In this document: piece after piece, positions 7,841-20,461 of the stretch | Numbering within the stretch: the first letter of the stretch is position 1 | How the letters are laid out: every line of letters starts with the position of its first letter | Assembly: GCF_947492555.1 (NCBI RefSeq) | Contig: NZ_CANLNE010000005.1 | Span: 1 to 64,000 of the forward strand | Length of the DNA: 64,000 nt | Direction: 5' to 3' | Source of the DNA: an uncultured Roseobacter sp. | GTDB lineage: Bacteria; Pseudomonadota; Alphaproteobacteria; Rhodobacterales; Rhodobacteraceae | Position numbers and translations under genes: made by a program | Notes under the pieces: model-generated | What the model was told of the DNA's origin: nothing | The model's input: only the letters and a program-made list of their open reading frames with translations | The model's database searches: none

Positions 7841-9769
7841 TCAGCGCTGCAACGACACCACCTTGCGATCCCTCTGTAGCGCCGCCAGAACCGTTCCGAC
7901 AATCCCTTCGGCATCGACGCCCGCGTCGCGGTACATCTCTGCGGGGGCGGCCTGATCAATGAACCGGTCCGGCAAGCACAGCGTGCGCACCCGGCACCCG
8001 TGATCGAGCAAACCGTGCGCTGCCATGTCTTGCAGCACCATGGCGCCAAATCCGCCTTTCGCCCCCTGCTCAACCGTGACAAGCGCGCCGTGCGATTGCG
8101 CCAGCCGCGCGATCAGTTCCATGTCCAGAGGTTTGGCAAAGCGCGCGTCTGCGATGGTCACGCTGATGCCTTCCGCCGCCAGCAGGGTTGCAGCCGCTTC
8201 ACACTCACCCAGATGGGTGCCCAGCGACAACAGGGCGACGTCGCCCTCCCCCTCGCGGACCATGCGGCCCTTTCCGATCTCCAGAACCTCGCCAACTTCT
8301 GGCAAGGCGACACCCGTCCCGTTGCCCCGCGGATAACGGAAGGCAATCGGGCCAGCGTCATGCGCGGCAGCCGTGGTGACCATATGCACCAGCTCTGCTT
8401 CATCGGCGGCAGCCATCACCACCATGCCCGGCAGCGCGCCCAGACAGCCAATGTCAAAAGCCCCCGCATGGGTCGCGCCATCGGCACCGACCAACCCGGC
8501 ACGGTCGATGGCAAAGCGCACCGGCAGACCCTGCAGCGCAACGTCATGCACCACCTGATCATACCCGCGCTGCAGGAACGTCGAATAGATGGCGCAGAAA
8601 GGTTTCAGACCGCTCGCCGCCATCCCGGCGGCGAAGGTGACTCCATGCTGCTCGGCAATGCCCACGTCGAACACTCGGCCCGGGAAGCGTTTTGCCATGC
8701 GGTCCACGCCGGTCCCGCTTGGCATCGCGGCGGTGACCGCGACAATGCTGGGGTCGCGGGCTGCAGCGGCGGTCAACGCGTCGCCAAACACGCCTGTGTA
8801 GGAAGGCGCATTGGCCTTGGCCTTGGATTGCACTCCGGTGCCTACATCGAATTTGCTGACCCCGTGATACTTGTCAGCGGAACCTTCGGCGGGCGCATAG
8901 CCCTTGCCCTTGACCGTACAGCAATGGATCAGCACCGGCCCGGTTGCCCGCGTCTTCGCGGCGCGCAAGACGCTGAGCAATTGGCCCATGTCATGCCCGT
9001 TGATGGGGCCGATGTAGTCAAAGCCCAGCTCTTCAAAAAACGTACCTCGGCTTTCCAGCCCGGTCACCATCTCACGGGCCCGCCGCGCGCCCTCGCGCAC
9101 CGGCTTCGGCGCGAATTGCTCCATCCCTTCGGCCACGGCGACCAGACCCCCGAACGGCCCCTTGCGGGTAAGGTCCGACAGAGACGACAGGTAAGACGAC
9201 ATCGCCCCCACGGGCGGCGCAATCGACATTTCGTTATCGTTGAGGATAACGAAAAGGCGGCGCCCTTCGGCACCGGCGTTGTTCAGCGCCTCATAGGCCA
9301 TACCCGCGCTGATCGAGCCGTCACCGATAACCGCAATCGCGTCCCCTGTCGGCTGCCCCATGTCGCGCCCGATGGTAAACCCGAGGGCTGCGGAAATCGA
9401 CGTGCTGGAATGGGCCGCGCCAAAGGGGTCGTAGTCGGACTCGCTGCGCTTGGTGAACCCGCTGAGCCCCCCGCCCTGCCGCAACGTGTGCATGCGGTCG
9501 CGCCTGCCAGTGAGGATTTTGTGCGGGTAGCATTGGTGCCCCACATCCCAGATCAGCTTGTCGCGCGGCGTGTCGAAAACCGCATGGAGGGCCACGCTCA
9601 ACTCCACCACACCCAGAGAGGAGCCCAAATGCCCGCCCGTCTGGCTGACGGCATCGATCACCTCGGCGCGCAATTCATCCGCCAGCTGTCGCAGGTCACG
9701 GTCCGGCATCTGGCGCAGGTCCGACGGGCCAGCGACGCGGTCTAACATCGGGGTTGCGGGTTTGGTCAT
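7841..9769 (-). CDS. dxs: 1-deoxy-D-xylulose-5-phosphate synthase
   Basis: A 642-aa thiamine diphosphate enzyme that condenses pyruvate and glyceraldehyde 3-phosphate to DXP, the first step of the MEP isoprenoid pathway. It shows [14 protein letters not shown], the TPP motif [18 protein letters not shown], and in the pyrimidine domain [17 protein letters not shown] and [11 protein letters not shown]. The ATG at 9769 ([12 protein letters not shown]) has GGAGA 12 bases upstream; an in-frame ATG nine bases earlier runs into that sequence. It lies downstream of pufC, as in many Rhodobacterales clusters, and supplies precursors for carotenoids and the phytyl tail. A block of hairpins separates it from pufC. 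Confidence 0.97.
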   Translation of the reverse strand: MTKPATPMLDRVAGPSDLRQMPDRDLRQLADELRAEVIDAVSQTGGHLGSSLGVVELSVALHAVFDTPRDKLIWDVGHQCYPHKILTGRRDRMHTLRQGGGLSGFTKRSESDYDPFGAAHSSTSISAALGFTIGRDMGQPTGDAIAVIGDGSISAGMAYEALNNAGAEGRRLFVILNDNEMSIAPPVGAMSSYLSSLSDLTRKGPFGGLVAVAEGMEQFAPKPVREGARRAREMVTGLESRGTFFEELGFDYIGPINGHDMGQLLSVLRAAKTRATGPVLIHCCTVKGKGYAPAEGSADKYHGVSKFDVGTGVQSKAKANAPSYTGVFGDALTAAAARDPSIVAVTAAMPSGTGVDRMAKRFPGRVFDVGIAEQHGVTFAAGMAASGLKPFCAIYSTFLQRGYDQVVHDVALQGLPVRFAIDRAGLVGADGATHAGAFDIGCLGALPGMVVMAAADEAELVHMVTTAAAHDAGPIAFRYPRGNGTGVALPEVGEVLEIGKGRMVREGEGDVALLSLGTHLGECEAAATLLAAEGISVTIADARFAKPLDMELIARLAQSHGALVTVEQGAKGGFGAMVLQDMAAHGLLDHGCRVRTLCLPDRFIDQAAPAEMYRDAGVDAEGIVGTVLAALQRDRKVVSLQR

Positions 9770-9843
9770 GGCGCACATCTCCGTTTCTGTGACGGGTGGC
9801 GGGCTCTTGCCAAAGCCGGGCTGCCGCCCTTCAGGAAAAGATA

Positions 9844-9992
9844 GGCGTCGCATCCGGATTGAACCGGTTGCGACGCCAGGTTCCTGTAGCCAACAGGAAG
9901 GGAACCGGGGTGCCGAAGGACCCCGTTGCCCGGACCCAGGAAGCCAAGGGTCCGTGCACGGCTGTGCCAGGGGCAGCGCCTAGACGCTGCCC
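9844..9992 (-). terminator. Array of hairpins after pufC (puf 3' end / dxs leader)
   Basis: Three perfect inverted repeats lie in the 229-bp pufC-dxs gap. At 9971-9992 there is an 8-bp stem GGGCAGCG/CGCTGCCC with a 6-base loop, only 6 bases after the pufC stop. At 9881-9899 there is a 7-bp stem TTCCTGT/ACAGGAA. At 9844-9877 there is a 9-bp stem GGCGTCGCA/TGCGACGCC extended by an inner CCGG/CCGG. A weaker GGGGT/ACCCC pair lies at 9907-9924. No T-run follows, so they may act as 3' mRNA stabilisers or rho-related terminators rather than classic intrinsic terminators. Confidence 0.7.
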
Positions 9993-9998
9993 GATGGC

Positions 9999-11114
9999 TC
10001 ATTCGTAGACCGGCGCCTCTGTCGTCGCGAGCTCGGGCCAGTCTGCAATCACGTTCATCCCCTGCATCGGGCGTTGATAGCCCTTGTGGCAGGTTTTACA
10101 GGCCGCTTTCGGCGCATCGGCAAAGATTGGGCCAAGGCGCTCTGGCGGGTATGTATCCTGCAGCGGAACGAGGTATTCGGTGTTCAGTTCCTGCACCATC
10201 AGGATGCCGAGGGAGGCGGTGCCCCACTGTGGCGTGTTCTGCGAACCATCATAAAACGCGCGGCTGTTGTGGCAGAAGACGCAATTCACACCGAGGCTGT
10301 TGGAGAAATAATTCATCAGCGAATAGGTGCGTTCGGTATCCTGAATGGAGGCATAGCCATCCACGCCTGCCACCCCGGCTTCGCGGCTTTCCAGCGAATG
10401 CACGGCAATGGTTTCGCCCTCCAGCAGGTATTTCTCAAGCGCGTCAGACGGCAGAGACGTGGACTGGCTCAGCGATGTGGCCTGGTTCTGGTTGGCCGAC
10501 CAGCCCGCCGCGGATGCGTTCACCGGCGAGACCTTGAACCAGATGTCCGACGGCACGTTTTCGCCGCGGTGGCAGGTGTAGCAATTCACGCCCACCTCGG
10601 CGACCGCATTTACATGCGCGTCCCAGTCCTCGTTGATCGCCTGCGTCATCTGGATCATCCGGCGCGACACGACCTTGGTGTAAAGCGTGTCTTCGCCATA
10701 GGTCTCCAGATCACCATCCCCATGGCAGTAGGCGCAGCCCTGCTCGGGCGACACCCACTGCGTGATGGCGTTCATCACACGGTTGAAGTTGTCCTCCGTC
10801 AGATCGCCCAGCACCTGCACGTTTTCATAGATGTCGCGGGCAAGATCCTCACCGCCTTCGGGCACATAGGGCGCTTCGGTATAATAGTCTTCGATGGTCG
10901 GATCCGCTGCCATGCGCACCACGTTGAATTCGGGCACCGACATGCCGGTCCCCCTTGGCCCGGTCTGCAGGCTGGAGGTCTGCGCCGGATTGCCCCAGCT
11001 GACCACCATCGCAGCGATGAACACCGCAGCCCCGGCCACGCCGACCAGGATCGCCGGGCCGAAGATATTGGTCGGGTTATCCTGATTCCATTTGTTGAAC
11101 CACTTGGGCAGCAT
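9999..11114 (-). CDS. pufC: Photosynthetic reaction-centre tetraheme cytochrome c subunit
   Basis: A 371-aa RC-bound cytochrome that passes electrons from soluble carriers to the oxidised special pair on the periplasmic side. Four CxxCH heme sites are visible: CAYCH, CYTCH, CVFCH and CKTCH. The N-terminus has one membrane segment (GPAILVGVAGAAVFIAAM), here retained as an anchor rather than a lipoprotein Cys. The length is at the upper end for the family. The ATG is 2 bp after the pufM stop, so it is the last gene of the puf operon. With pufC present, no pufX is found in the gap after pufM or elsewhere in the operon. Confidence 0.97.
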   Translation of the reverse strand: MLPKWFNKWNQDNPTNIFGPAILVGVAGAAVFIAAMVVSWGNPAQTSSLQTGPRGTGMSVPEFNVVRMAADPTIEDYYTEAPYVPEGGEDLARDIYENVQVLGDLTEDNFNRVMNAITQWVSPEQGCAYCHGDGDLETYGEDTLYTKVVSRRMIQMTQAINEDWDAHVNAVAEVGVNCYTCHRGENVPSDIWFKVSPVNASAAGWSANQNQATSLSQSTSLPSDALEKYLLEGETIAVHSLESREAGVAGVDGYASIQDTERTYSLMNYFSNSLGVNCVFCHNSRAFYDGSQNTPQWGTASLGILMVQELNTEYLVPLQDTYPPERLGPIFADAPKAACKTCHKGYQRPMQGMNVIADWPELATTEAPVYE

Positions 11115-11116
11115 GA

Positions 11117-12112
11117 TCAGTTCTCCTTCCCGATAAAGGCTTCGTAGGAGCCGTAGTCAGCGTATCCGTAGGAGCCGTCATACATTGGCGCGAAGTTGTG
11201 CTCCTGCGCCCAGATGAACCAGTTGTCGACCACCGTGCCGGTCAGCAGGATGCCGATGCCGCCGGTGATCGGGGTCAGCACTGCGAACCACCACGCCCAT
11301 CGGTGGATACCCTCCATCGTGGCGTTGAAGCCCATGGTCCAGCGCCAGAAGAGCGCGGCGCGTTCAGTCGCCGTCCCGCGGTCATAGATCTGCTCCAGCT
11401 CGCGGTCGCCGCCGTAGCGGGTAACGGCAAGGATCGTGCCGCCGTGCATGCAGAAGAGCAGCACAGAGCCGTAGAGGAAGACGATGCTCAGACAGTGGAA
11501 CGGGTTGTAGTATAGGTTGCCGTAACGGATCGAAAACGCCGTGGTCCAGTCAAGGTGCGGGAAGATACCGTAGGGCACGGCCTCGCTCCACGAGCCCATC
11601 AGGATCGGACGGAAGAGGCCCAGCACCAGGAACAGCCACACGGCAGCGGCAAAACCCCAGAAGATGTGCTTGCCCATCTTGTGTTGTTCGGCCAGCAGAT
11701 AGGCCCTGAGCAGCCATGTCATCACCGAGACCAGCAAGAAGAAACTGGCAATGATGTACCAGCCGCCATCGTTCAGCGGCGGCATGGTCAGCCCGTATTC
11801 AGGCGAGGGCGGCTCCAGCGCCAGCCAGAAGAGCTGCCGGATGAACTGCGGGATCGACCAGCCGACCTGCGCCAGCATGTTGAACCCCACGATAAAGAAC
11901 CACGCAAGCCCGGTGCCAAAGGCCACCATGCTGGTCCAGCCCCAGTAATAGGGACCGATCTGGCCATTGCCGAAAAGCCCGGCAAGCGTGCTGAAGAAGG
12001 GCTTGCCCACCCGCTCTTCCATCATGTTGTTGCCGGCATCGTCCATGCCCCATTCGGGCGTGCCCTGGACCTGCACCTGCGTGAAGATGTTCTGATATTC
12101 AGGATAAGCCAT
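11117..12112 (-). CDS. pufM: Photosynthetic reaction centre subunit M
   Basis: A 331-aa integral membrane protein with five transmembrane helices. With PufL it holds the special pair, accessory bacteriochlorophylls, bacteriopheophytins, quinones and non-heme iron. The helix-D motif [16 protein letters not shown] carries the special-pair His, and further His residues in the [15 protein letters not shown] and MHGG regions fit the iron ligands. The second of two in-frame ATGs (12112, [10 protein letters not shown]) is chosen because GGAGG is nine bases upstream of it; the first (12118) lies too close. It starts 2 bp after the pufL stop. The C-terminus is slightly longer than in purple bacteria without PufC. 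Confidence 0.97.
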   Translation of the reverse strand: MAYPEYQNIFTQVQVQGTPEWGMDDAGNNMMEERVGKPFFSTLAGLFGNGQIGPYYWGWTSMVAFGTGLAWFFIVGFNMLAQVGWSIPQFIRQLFWLALEPPSPEYGLTMPPLNDGGWYIIASFFLLVSVMTWLLRAYLLAEQHKMGKHIFWGFAAAVWLFLVLGLFRPILMGSWSEAVPYGIFPHLDWTTAFSIRYGNLYYNPFHCLSIVFLYGSVLLFCMHGGTILAVTRYGGDRELEQIYDRGTATERAALFWRWTMGFNATMEGIHRWAWWFAVLTPITGGIGILLTGTVVDNWFIWAQEHNFAPMYDGSYGYADYGSYEAFIGKEN

Positions 12113-12114
12113 GA

Positions 12115-12963
12115 TCACATCCCTCCCACGGCGATGGGGTCACCCCAGATCGGCAGATCGAGCCACCAGTTCCACCATTCCGGCCAACCGGCCGTCCAGA
12201 CCGGGCCGGAGATGATGATGCAGACGGCTGAGAAGAACACCGCGTTGATCGCCAGCAGGTAGCCCAACCGGTGGATGCCCAGCGTGCCGATGGAATAGCC
12301 GATGAAATCGCGAAAGAACGTATCCTCGTGATCCGGTGTCTTGGCCTCTTCGCCCTTCTCGGGGTTGGCCGCCGACAGGATCAATCCGCCATGCAGCGCC
12401 AGCGCCAGCGTGGTGGTGAAAAAGAGCGTCACCGCCAGCATATGCGCCGGGTTGTAGTGGAAGTGCAGATAGGCGTAGCCGGTGTTGCTGACCCAGTCGA
12501 GGTGGCTGAAGATGCCGTAGGGAAATCCGTGCCCCCAGGCCCCCATCAGCAGCGGGCGGAAGATGACCAGCGTCATATAAGCGAGGATCGCAAAGCCAAA
12601 GCCGACGGGCACGTGATAGCCCATGCCAAGCTTGCGGCAGATCTCCACCTCGCGTAGCGCCCAGGAGATGAAGGCCCCCGTCGCGCAGATGGTGATGATC
12701 TGCCACAGACCGCCTTCCATCAGGGGCGCGAGGCCAAGCCCGTAGCTCAGGTCCGGCGGGGCGATGTTGATCAGCCAGGGGTTGAAGGTTCCCTGCTGGC
12801 TGGCACCCCAGAAAATCAGAATGGTTCCCAAGAGAGCGAAGAAGACCGTCGTAACCCCGAAGAAGCCCACGTAAAAAGGCCCCACCCAGAAGTCGAACAG
12901 ATCGCCCCCGATCAGCGTCCCTCCGCGGACGCGATATTTTCTTTCGAAGCTGAGCAACGCCAT
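12115..12963 (-). CDS. pufL: Photosynthetic reaction centre subunit L
   Basis: A 282-aa core subunit with five transmembrane helices. The N-terminus [23 protein letters not shown] is the family signature (first residues shown only in part). The [10 protein letters not shown] stretch carries the special-pair His, and YHVPVGFGF is the accessory-pigment and bacteriopheophytin region. The ATG at 12963 has GGAG seven bases upstream and matches homologue N-termini better than the in-frame ATG six bases earlier. It is preceded by a 160-bp gap with a strong hairpin after pufA and is followed within 2 bp by pufM. It forms the photochemical core of the RC-LH1 complex with PufM and PuhA. Confidence 0.98.
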   Translation of the reverse strand: MALLSFERKYRVRGGTLIGGDLFDFWVGPFYVGFFGVTTVFFALLGTILIFWGASQQGTFNPWLINIAPPDLSYGLGLAPLMEGGLWQIITICATGAFISWALREVEICRKLGMGYHVPVGFGFAILAYMTLVIFRPLLMGAWGHGFPYGIFSHLDWVSNTGYAYLHFHYNPAHMLAVTLFFTTTLALALHGGLILSAANPEKGEEAKTPDHEDTFFRDFIGYSIGTLGIHRLGYLLAINAVFFSAVCIIISGPVWTAGWPEWWNWWLDLPIWGDPIAVGGM

Positions 12964-13034
12964 CTTCATTCTCCGCGTGTGTGCGGCACGCCTCGGTCAA
13001 GGCGGAGGCCGTCAGATTATTATGTCCTTGGTTC

Positions 13035-13071
13035 GCTGCGGGCAGAGGCGCACACTCAGGCCGCCCGCAGC
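13035..13071 (-). promoter_or_regulatory. Intercistronic hairpin between pufA and pufL
   Basis: A perfect 9-bp inverted repeat GCTGCGGGC/GCCCGCAGC (arms 13035-13043 and 13063-13071) lies 53 bp after the pufA stop on the transcribed strand. In Rhodobacter, a hairpin at this exact place protects the pufBA mRNA from 3' decay and sets the high LH1-to-RC ratio. The same role is inferred here from position and stability. Confidence 0.75.
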
Positions 13072-13123
13072 ATTCTTTTCGTTATCAGTTGATCAAAAGC
13101 ACGCCTTGCCGCGCGCCCAAGAT

Positions 13124-13282
13124 TTACTGACCACCTGCGGCAGCTGCCGCCTCGAACCAGTTCAGGCCGCTGCTGAGAACCACCAGGTGGATCATCGCAG
13201 CCAAAAGGAAGAGAAAGACGCCCTGTGCCACGAAAACGCGGCGGGGGTCGAAGATGAGCCAGATCTTGTAGAACTTTGCCAT
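13124..13282 (-). CDS. pufA: Light-harvesting 1 (core antenna) alpha subunit
   Basis: A 52-aa single-span membrane protein beginning [20 protein letters not shown]. It has the invariant WLxFDPRRV N-terminal motif, a hydrophobic span, and His in AAMIHLVVL as the bacteriochlorophyll ligand, followed by the NW motif. The ATG at 13282 is chosen because AAGGAG is eight bases upstream; an in-frame ATG two codons earlier overlaps that sequence. The Ala-rich tail (EAAAAAGGQ) is short. The stop is at 13124. It pairs with PufB to form the LH1 ring around the reaction centre and is 12 bp from pufB. Confidence 0.95.
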   Translation of the reverse strand: MAKFYKIWLIFDPRRVFVAQGVFLFLLAAMIHLVVLSSGLNWFEAAAAAGGQ

Positions 13283-13294
13283 ATCCATCTCTCC

Positions 13295-13447
13295 TTATCC
13301 GAACCAGGGACGCCAGATGTAAGTCGCGAGATGTGCGACCACAGCTACCGCCGAGAACAGCCAGAGGCCGCTCATGTAGACGGAATGCAGTTCCTGCGCC
13401 TGTTCGTCTGTGAGACCTGTAAAGGACAGGTCGGTATTATCAGCCAT
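13295..13447 (-). CDS. pufB: Light-harvesting 1 (core antenna) beta subunit
   Basis: A 50-aa polypeptide starting [20 protein letters not shown]. This is the typical acidic N-terminal region [13 protein letters not shown] with its membrane-surface His, then a hydrophobic span. The bacteriochlorophyll-binding His is in VVAHLATY, and the C-terminus IWRPWFG is diagnostic of LH1 beta. A strong GGAGGAA is eight bases before the ATG. It lies 12 bp upstream of pufA and is preceded by a 185-bp leader with two hairpin regions. Confidence 0.95.
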   Translation of the reverse strand: MADNTDLSFTGLTDEQAQELHSVYMSGLWLFSAVAVVAHLATYIWRPWFG

Positions 13448-13502
13448 AAATATTCCTCCGGAACGTTATGCTGACGCCGCGCACCCCGCGGCCGGGTCCT
13501 TT

Positions 13503-13626
13503 GGGGGGTTTCCCCCTCGGGGGTCTGTTCACCTTGTTGAGAGGCGGACAGTCTTGGAACTCGACAAGCGCACAACAATCGAGCAGTCGGGTCGCGCCGC
13601 TGGTCTTGCCAGCCAATGCGGCGCGA
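13503..13626 (-). promoter_or_regulatory. Structured pufQ-pufB leader: 9-bp hairpin plus mutually exclusive G/C stems
   Basis: The pufQ-pufB gap (13448-13632) holds a perfect 9-bp stem TCGCGCCGC/GCGGCGCGA (13592-13600 with 13618-13626) just after the pufQ stop. Closer to pufB is a G-tract/C-tract/G-tract series (GGGGG 13504-13508, CCCCC 13512-13516, GGGGG 13519-13523) in which the C-tract can pair with either neighbour. The first may set an mRNA processing or termination point that separates pufQ from pufBALMC. The second could work as a switch. No dedicated promoter could be called. Confidence 0.55.
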
Positions 13627-13632
13627 GGTCGT

Positions 13633-17078
<3,446 letters not shown>

Positions 17079-17082
<4 letters not shown>

Positions 17083-17252
17083 TCTGCTTTGACCTTGTCA
17101 CCGCGCCCTTCACGGCGCATCGCATCCATCAGGGAAATGGATTTCTCAATCACTTCCCGACTGGCCTCGTGGATGGCGAGCGACTGCCGGCTCTTGGAAG
17201 CGCTGCGTTCAACCGCCTGCTGGCTGTGGGTGAAAAGCTCAGGCCTCGTCAT
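17079..17252 (-). CDS. Small 57-aa protein encoded between bchX and bchY (unrecognised)
   Basis: An ORF of 57 codons, starting [20 protein letters not shown] and ending EGRGDKVKAE, overlaps the bchX end by 14 bases and the bchY GTG by four (GTGA). GGAGG lies about 8 bases before its ATG. This strong signal, together with the double overlap, supports real translation. The product is hydrophilic and probably helical, with no Cys, no membrane segment and no motif I recognise. It may only be a coupling device for bchY, or it may be a small accessory protein of chlorophyllide reductase. No function is assigned. Confidence 0.65.
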
Positions 17253-18270
17253 AGACCACCTCCAGCGACGGTTTGGGGGCTGCGTTCTTGCCGCGCATAT
17301 CCGCGTCAGAGGCAGGTTCGAGCACGATGTCACCCCCCGTCTCGGAGGCATCGAAAAGACCCAGCAACCCATCCTGATCCAGCGGCACAGGCCGCACCGG
17401 CGGCGCCTCTGCCACGTTCTCGCCAAGCTGGGCAAAGAGGTCTCCCCATTGCGAGGCCTGCGTGCCGACAATCTGGTAGTTCGCGGACTTCTTGCGCAGG
17501 TCATCGTCCTGCGGAATGGCCGCGAGAACCGGAATGTCGACGGCCTCGGCAAAGGCCGCGGCCTCCCCAGTCCCATCGTCCTTGTTGATCACGAGACCCG
17601 CGACACCGACATTACCGCCCAGCTTGCGGAAGTATTCCACTGCCGAGCAGACGTTGTTGGCGACATAAAGCGATTGCAGATCGTTCGACGCAACCAGGAT
17701 CACCTTCTGCGCCATATCCCGAGCGATCGGCAGGCCAAAGCCGCCGCAGACCACGTCGCCAAGGAAATCCAGCAGCACGTAGTCAAAATCCCAATCGTGA
17801 AAACCAAGCTTCTCCAGAAGCTCAAACCCATGGATGATCCCGCGCCCGCCGCAGCCGCGCCCGACCTCGGGGCCACCGAGTTCCATTGCAAAGACGCCGC
17901 CGCGTTTGAAACAGACGTCGCCGATCTTCACCTCTTCACCTGCCAGCTTCTTGGCGGTCGAGGTTTCGATGATCGTCGGGCAAGCCTTGCCGCCAAAGAG
18001 CAGAGAGGTGGTGTCTGATTTCGGGTCACATCCGATCAACAGCACGCGCTTACCCTGCTCCGCCATCATGTGGCTGAGGTTGGCGAGGGTAAAGGATTTG
18101 CCAATCCCGCCTTTGCCATAGATTGCGATGATCTGCGTTTTCGAGGTGGGTTCGCTTTGCGGCACCTCCAGCGTCGGCTCGGACGCCTCCTCGCGCAGGC
18201 GCTTGTCGAAATCCTTCAGGTCTGGCACGTCGCCCGCAGCCGGGGTCTTGGTGTCGATACCGTCTTTCAC
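17239..18270 (-). CDS. bchX: Chlorophyllide a reductase iron protein subunit X
   Basis: A 343-aa NifH-like ATPase that donates electrons to BchYZ. It has Walker [10 protein letters not shown], the two cluster-ligand Cys regions (GRGCGGRGI and [11 protein letters not shown]), and CDPKSDTT. I place the start at GTG 18270 ([13 protein letters not shown]): AAGGA is seven bases upstream, the GTG overlaps the bchC stop as GTGA, and the downstream [13 protein letters not shown] is the usual N-terminal stretch. The frame stays open upstream to a TTG at 18306, but that would overlap bchC by 40 bases. The C-terminus (SLEVVYDEA) overlaps the 57-codon ORF. Confidence 0.95.
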   Translation of the reverse strand: MKDGIDTKTPAAGDVPDLKDFDKRLREEASEPTLEVPQSEPTSKTQIIAIYGKGGIGKSFTLANLSHMMAEQGKRVLLIGCDPKSDTTSLLFGGKACPTIIETSTAKKLAGEEVKIGDVCFKRGGVFAMELGGPEVGRGCGGRGIIHGFELLEKLGFHDWDFDYVLLDFLGDVVCGGFGLPIARDMAQKVILVASNDLQSLYVANNVCSAVEYFRKLGGNVGVAGLVINKDDGTGEAAAFAEAVDIPVLAAIPQDDDLRKKSANYQIVGTQASQWGDLFAQLGENVAEAPPVRPVPLDQDGLLGLFDASETGGDIVLEPASDADMRGKNAAPKPSLEVVYDEA

Positions 18271-19208
18271 GCCACGTCCTTCCAGTTCAAAATCATCTTC
18301 AGGCAATCCGCATCGGTGAAGGCCTGCCGGTAGGCCGACGGGGCCTGATCCGCACCCGTCTCATGGGTGATCAGCCCATCCAGGCTCAGCGTGCCGCTTT
18401 CCACCAGCGCGCGGGTGGCGGCCAGATCGTCGTGTGTCCATTCGGCGGCAACGCGGAACCGCGCCTCCTTCATGAAGGCCGGGGGGAAATCAAAACGAAT
18501 GGGCTCCTTGTAAAAGCCTGCCAGCACGACCTCACCGCCCTTACCCAGAGCAGCCACCAGATCGTTCAGCACCTCCATGCTGCCCGAGGCATCATAGACG
18601 GACATGTAATCGCAGCGCGTGTCGTCCGCGGGTGCGATCACCTCATAGCCCATGGCCCCGCCCCGCCGTGCCGGGTCAATCTCCCAGACGGTGGGCGCAG
18701 GTGCCCCGGCGGCGATTGTCAGGCGGGCCAGCAAGCGGCCCAGCACACCGTGACCCACGATCAGGTCGGGCACGGACTTGTTCAATCCGGCCATCGTGTG
18801 CCGTGCCGTGGCCGCCAGCGCCAGCAGCGCCCCTTGCGCGCCAAGACCTGCATCGATTCGCGTTACACGATCTGCTGCGGTTACGATCCGGGAGGCGGCA
18901 CCGCCAAACAGCCCGAAGGCCCCGTCATAGCAATTCGCCCCCGGCACGAAGACATGATCGCCGGGGCGGTAGCCGGTTGCAGAGGCAGCCTCGACCACTT
19001 CGCCGACGGCCTCATAGCCCGGCACCAGTGGGTAACCCATGCCCGGAAAGGGCGGCATATCCCCCGTCCAGAAGAGCTTTTCCGTTCCTGTGGAAATACC
19101 GGAGTGCTGGATATCAACCACCAGATCCGCGGCCCCCGGCGGTGTGAGCGTCAGGGTATCTACGTCAAGATCGCGTGGACCTTTCAGGAGAACGGCGGTG
19201 GTTTCCAA
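18267..19208 (-). CDS. bchC: Bacteriochlorophyllide a dehydrogenase (3-hydroxyethyl to 3-acetyl)
   Basis: A 313-aa zinc-type alcohol dehydrogenase-like protein that oxidises the 3-hydroxyethyl group to the 3-acetyl group of bacteriochlorophyllide a. It shows [26 protein letters not shown] and a Rossmann region around [14 protein letters not shown]. No ATG fits the N-terminus. The best start is TTG 19208 ([14 protein letters not shown]), which has GAGGAG about six bases upstream and gives the usual family length. It is the first gene of bchCX-orf-bchYZ-puf, and two PpsR operators lie 71-114 bp upstream. The stop overlaps the bchX start. Confidence 0.93.
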   Translation of the reverse strand: METTAVLLKGPRDLDVDTLTLTPPGAADLVVDIQHSGISTGTEKLFWTGDMPPFPGMGYPLVPGYEAVGEVVEAASATGYRPGDHVFVPGANCYDGAFGLFGGAASRIVTAADRVTRIDAGLGAQGALLALAATARHTMAGLNKSVPDLIVGHGVLGRLLARLTIAAGAPAPTVWEIDPARRGGAMGYEVIAPADDTRCDYMSVYDASGSMEVLNDLVAALGKGGEVVLAGFYKEPIRFDFPPAFMKEARFRVAAEWTHDDLAATRALVESGTLSLDGLITHETGADQAPSAYRQAFTDADCLKMILNWKDVA

Positions 19209-19278
19209 ATCTCTCTCCTCGCTGGCGTGACCGCTTTTGATCTCTGTCAAAGACTCATCCCGCAGCTCATGCTGTCAC

Positions 19279-19296
19279 TGTCAGTTTAATCTTACA
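19279..19296. promoter_or_regulatory. PpsR/CrtJ operator, bchC promoter, site 1
   Basis: A perfect TGT-N12-ACA palindrome 71 bp upstream of the bchC TTG start and downstream of crtF. The family-known repressor PpsR binds pairs of such sites. Site 2 is eight bases away, the classic spacing of the Rhodobacter bchC promoter. Confidence 0.85.
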
Positions 19297-19304
19297 TCTT
19301 ATTG

Positions 19305-19322
19305 TGTCAACTAAATTGGACA
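19305..19322. promoter_or_regulatory. PpsR/CrtJ operator, bchC promoter, site 2
   Basis: A second perfect TGT-N12-ACA (TGTCAACT...GGACA), separated by 8 bp from site 1 and lying 14 bp from the end of crtF. The pair is well placed for cooperative tetramer binding over the bchC promoter. Confidence 0.85.
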
Positions 19323-19336
19323 GTTCGCCCAGGACA

Positions 19337-20461
19337 CTATCCCGGTTTGCGCGCCGTCAGCACCCGCGTGACGTAAGCCCGCGCCGGTTTCGGGCTGCGC
19401 ATGTCCACAAATCCTGCGGTCGCACAAAGGTCGGATATCTCATCCGCCGACCGCACGCGCCCGGTCTGCATAGCCAGCGTATAGAAAGCGAAATAGACGT
19501 CCCCCGCCGGATCGGGGGAGGTGCCCCCGCCCATCGGCTCGGAAATGATCAGACGACCACCGGGCGGCAGCGCCGCGAAGGTCGCCGCCAGCAGCTTGCG
19601 CACGGTGTCATCAGAGTGATCGTAAAGCACCCGGATCAACGAAAGCGCATCTGCACCCGGAGGCAAGGGATCCTCCCGAAACGACCCGGCGTGGATGGTC
19701 ACCCGGTCCCCCATACCCGCCGCATTGAGCCGCACACGCGCCGCCGATACCACCTGCGGCAGATCGAAGAGCATCATCTTCATCCCCATGGCCTGTTGCC
19801 CGGCTACCTCTAGAAAGGCGCCGGTGCCGCCGCCCACATCCAGCAAACACTGCGTGTTCTTCAGCGAAACGGCGCGCAGCGTGTCCTCTGCCACCAGCCG
19901 CTGGCTTTGCGCCATCAGGTCGGAATATGTCGCAGCTACGTCCGGATCAATGTCGCCGCGCGCGCCAAAGACGTAGGGCCAGAATTCCGATAGCTCCGTC
20001 TGCGTTGGCCCCTGCAGCAAAGCAACGGGATCGGCCAGGTCGGCGTAAAAGGCGCGGTGATGACGGATCATCGCCTCCAGCCCCGGCACGCCCATCAGCG
20101 CCGCCCCCTTGCGCGCCAACCGGTACGCCCCCTTGCGGTCCCGCTTGAGCAGGTCCAGCGCCGCGGCCGCCTGCAGCAGCACCCGCATCCGATCCGCCGG
20201 AATGTCTGTCGCGCGTCCCAGCAGATCAGCGCTTTGCGGCCCTGCGCGCAGACGTCTGAGAATATCGAGCTCCACCAACGCCATCAGCACCTGGCTTTGC
20301 ACAAACCCCTGCACCACATCGAAAAGCAGCGCGCCATCTTTGCGCGCCTGCCTGCGGGTCAGGGGAAATTTACTGGCCCAGCTTTGAAAGCCGGGGCGTG
20401 CGACCAGCCGGTTCAGCCAGCCACCACGCCAGCCCGGCATGTCGCCAGCGGTGTCAGACAT
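19337..20461 (-). CDS. crtF: Carotenoid 1-hydroxy O-methyltransferase (hydroxyneurosporene methyltransferase)
   Basis: A 374-aa SAM-dependent methyltransferase that methylates the tertiary hydroxyl of demethylspheroidene-type carotenoids. The N-terminal half is a winged-helix dimerisation region (VQGFVQSQVLMALVELDIL). SAM motif I is CLLDVGGGTGAFLEV near residue 206, followed by MMLFDLPQV and LSLIRVLYDHSDD. Its 5' end overlaps the 3' end of crtE by eight bases, so crtE and crtF are co-transcribed from the crtE promoter. The stop is 14 bp from a PpsR site that serves bchC. Confidence 0.94.
   Translation of the reverse strand: MSDTAGDMPGWRGGWLNRLVARPGFQSWASKFPLTRRQARKDGALLFDVVQGFVQSQVLMALVELDILRRLRAGPQSADLLGRATDIPADRMRVLLQAAAALDLLKRDRKGAYRLARKGAALMGVPGLEAMIRHHRAFYADLADPVALLQGPTQTELSEFWPYVFGARGDIDPDVAATYSDLMAQSQRLVAEDTLRAVSLKNTQCLLDVGGGTGAFLEVAGQQAMGMKMMLFDLPQVVSAARVRLNAAGMGDRVTIHAGSFREDPLPPGADALSLIRVLYDHSDDTVRKLLAATFAALPPGGRLIISEPMGGGTSPDPAGDVYFAFYTLAMQTGRVRSADEISDLCATAGFVDMRSPKPARAYVTRVLTARKPG

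Noticed and set aside
8000-9745. Long plus-strand open frame of 581 codons opposite dxs
   Set aside because: It lies wholly antisense to a well-conserved gene, has the His/Arg/Gln-rich composition typical of GC-rich shadow frames, and shows no motif.
13088-13096. TTGATCAA as a possible FnrL box near pufL
   Set aside because: The half-sites have no 4-base spacer, and the position after pufA is not a promoter.
18271-18306. TTG at 18306 as the start of bchX
   Set aside because: It would overlap bchC by 40 bases. The GTG at 18270 has a better ribosome site and the usual stop-start overlap.
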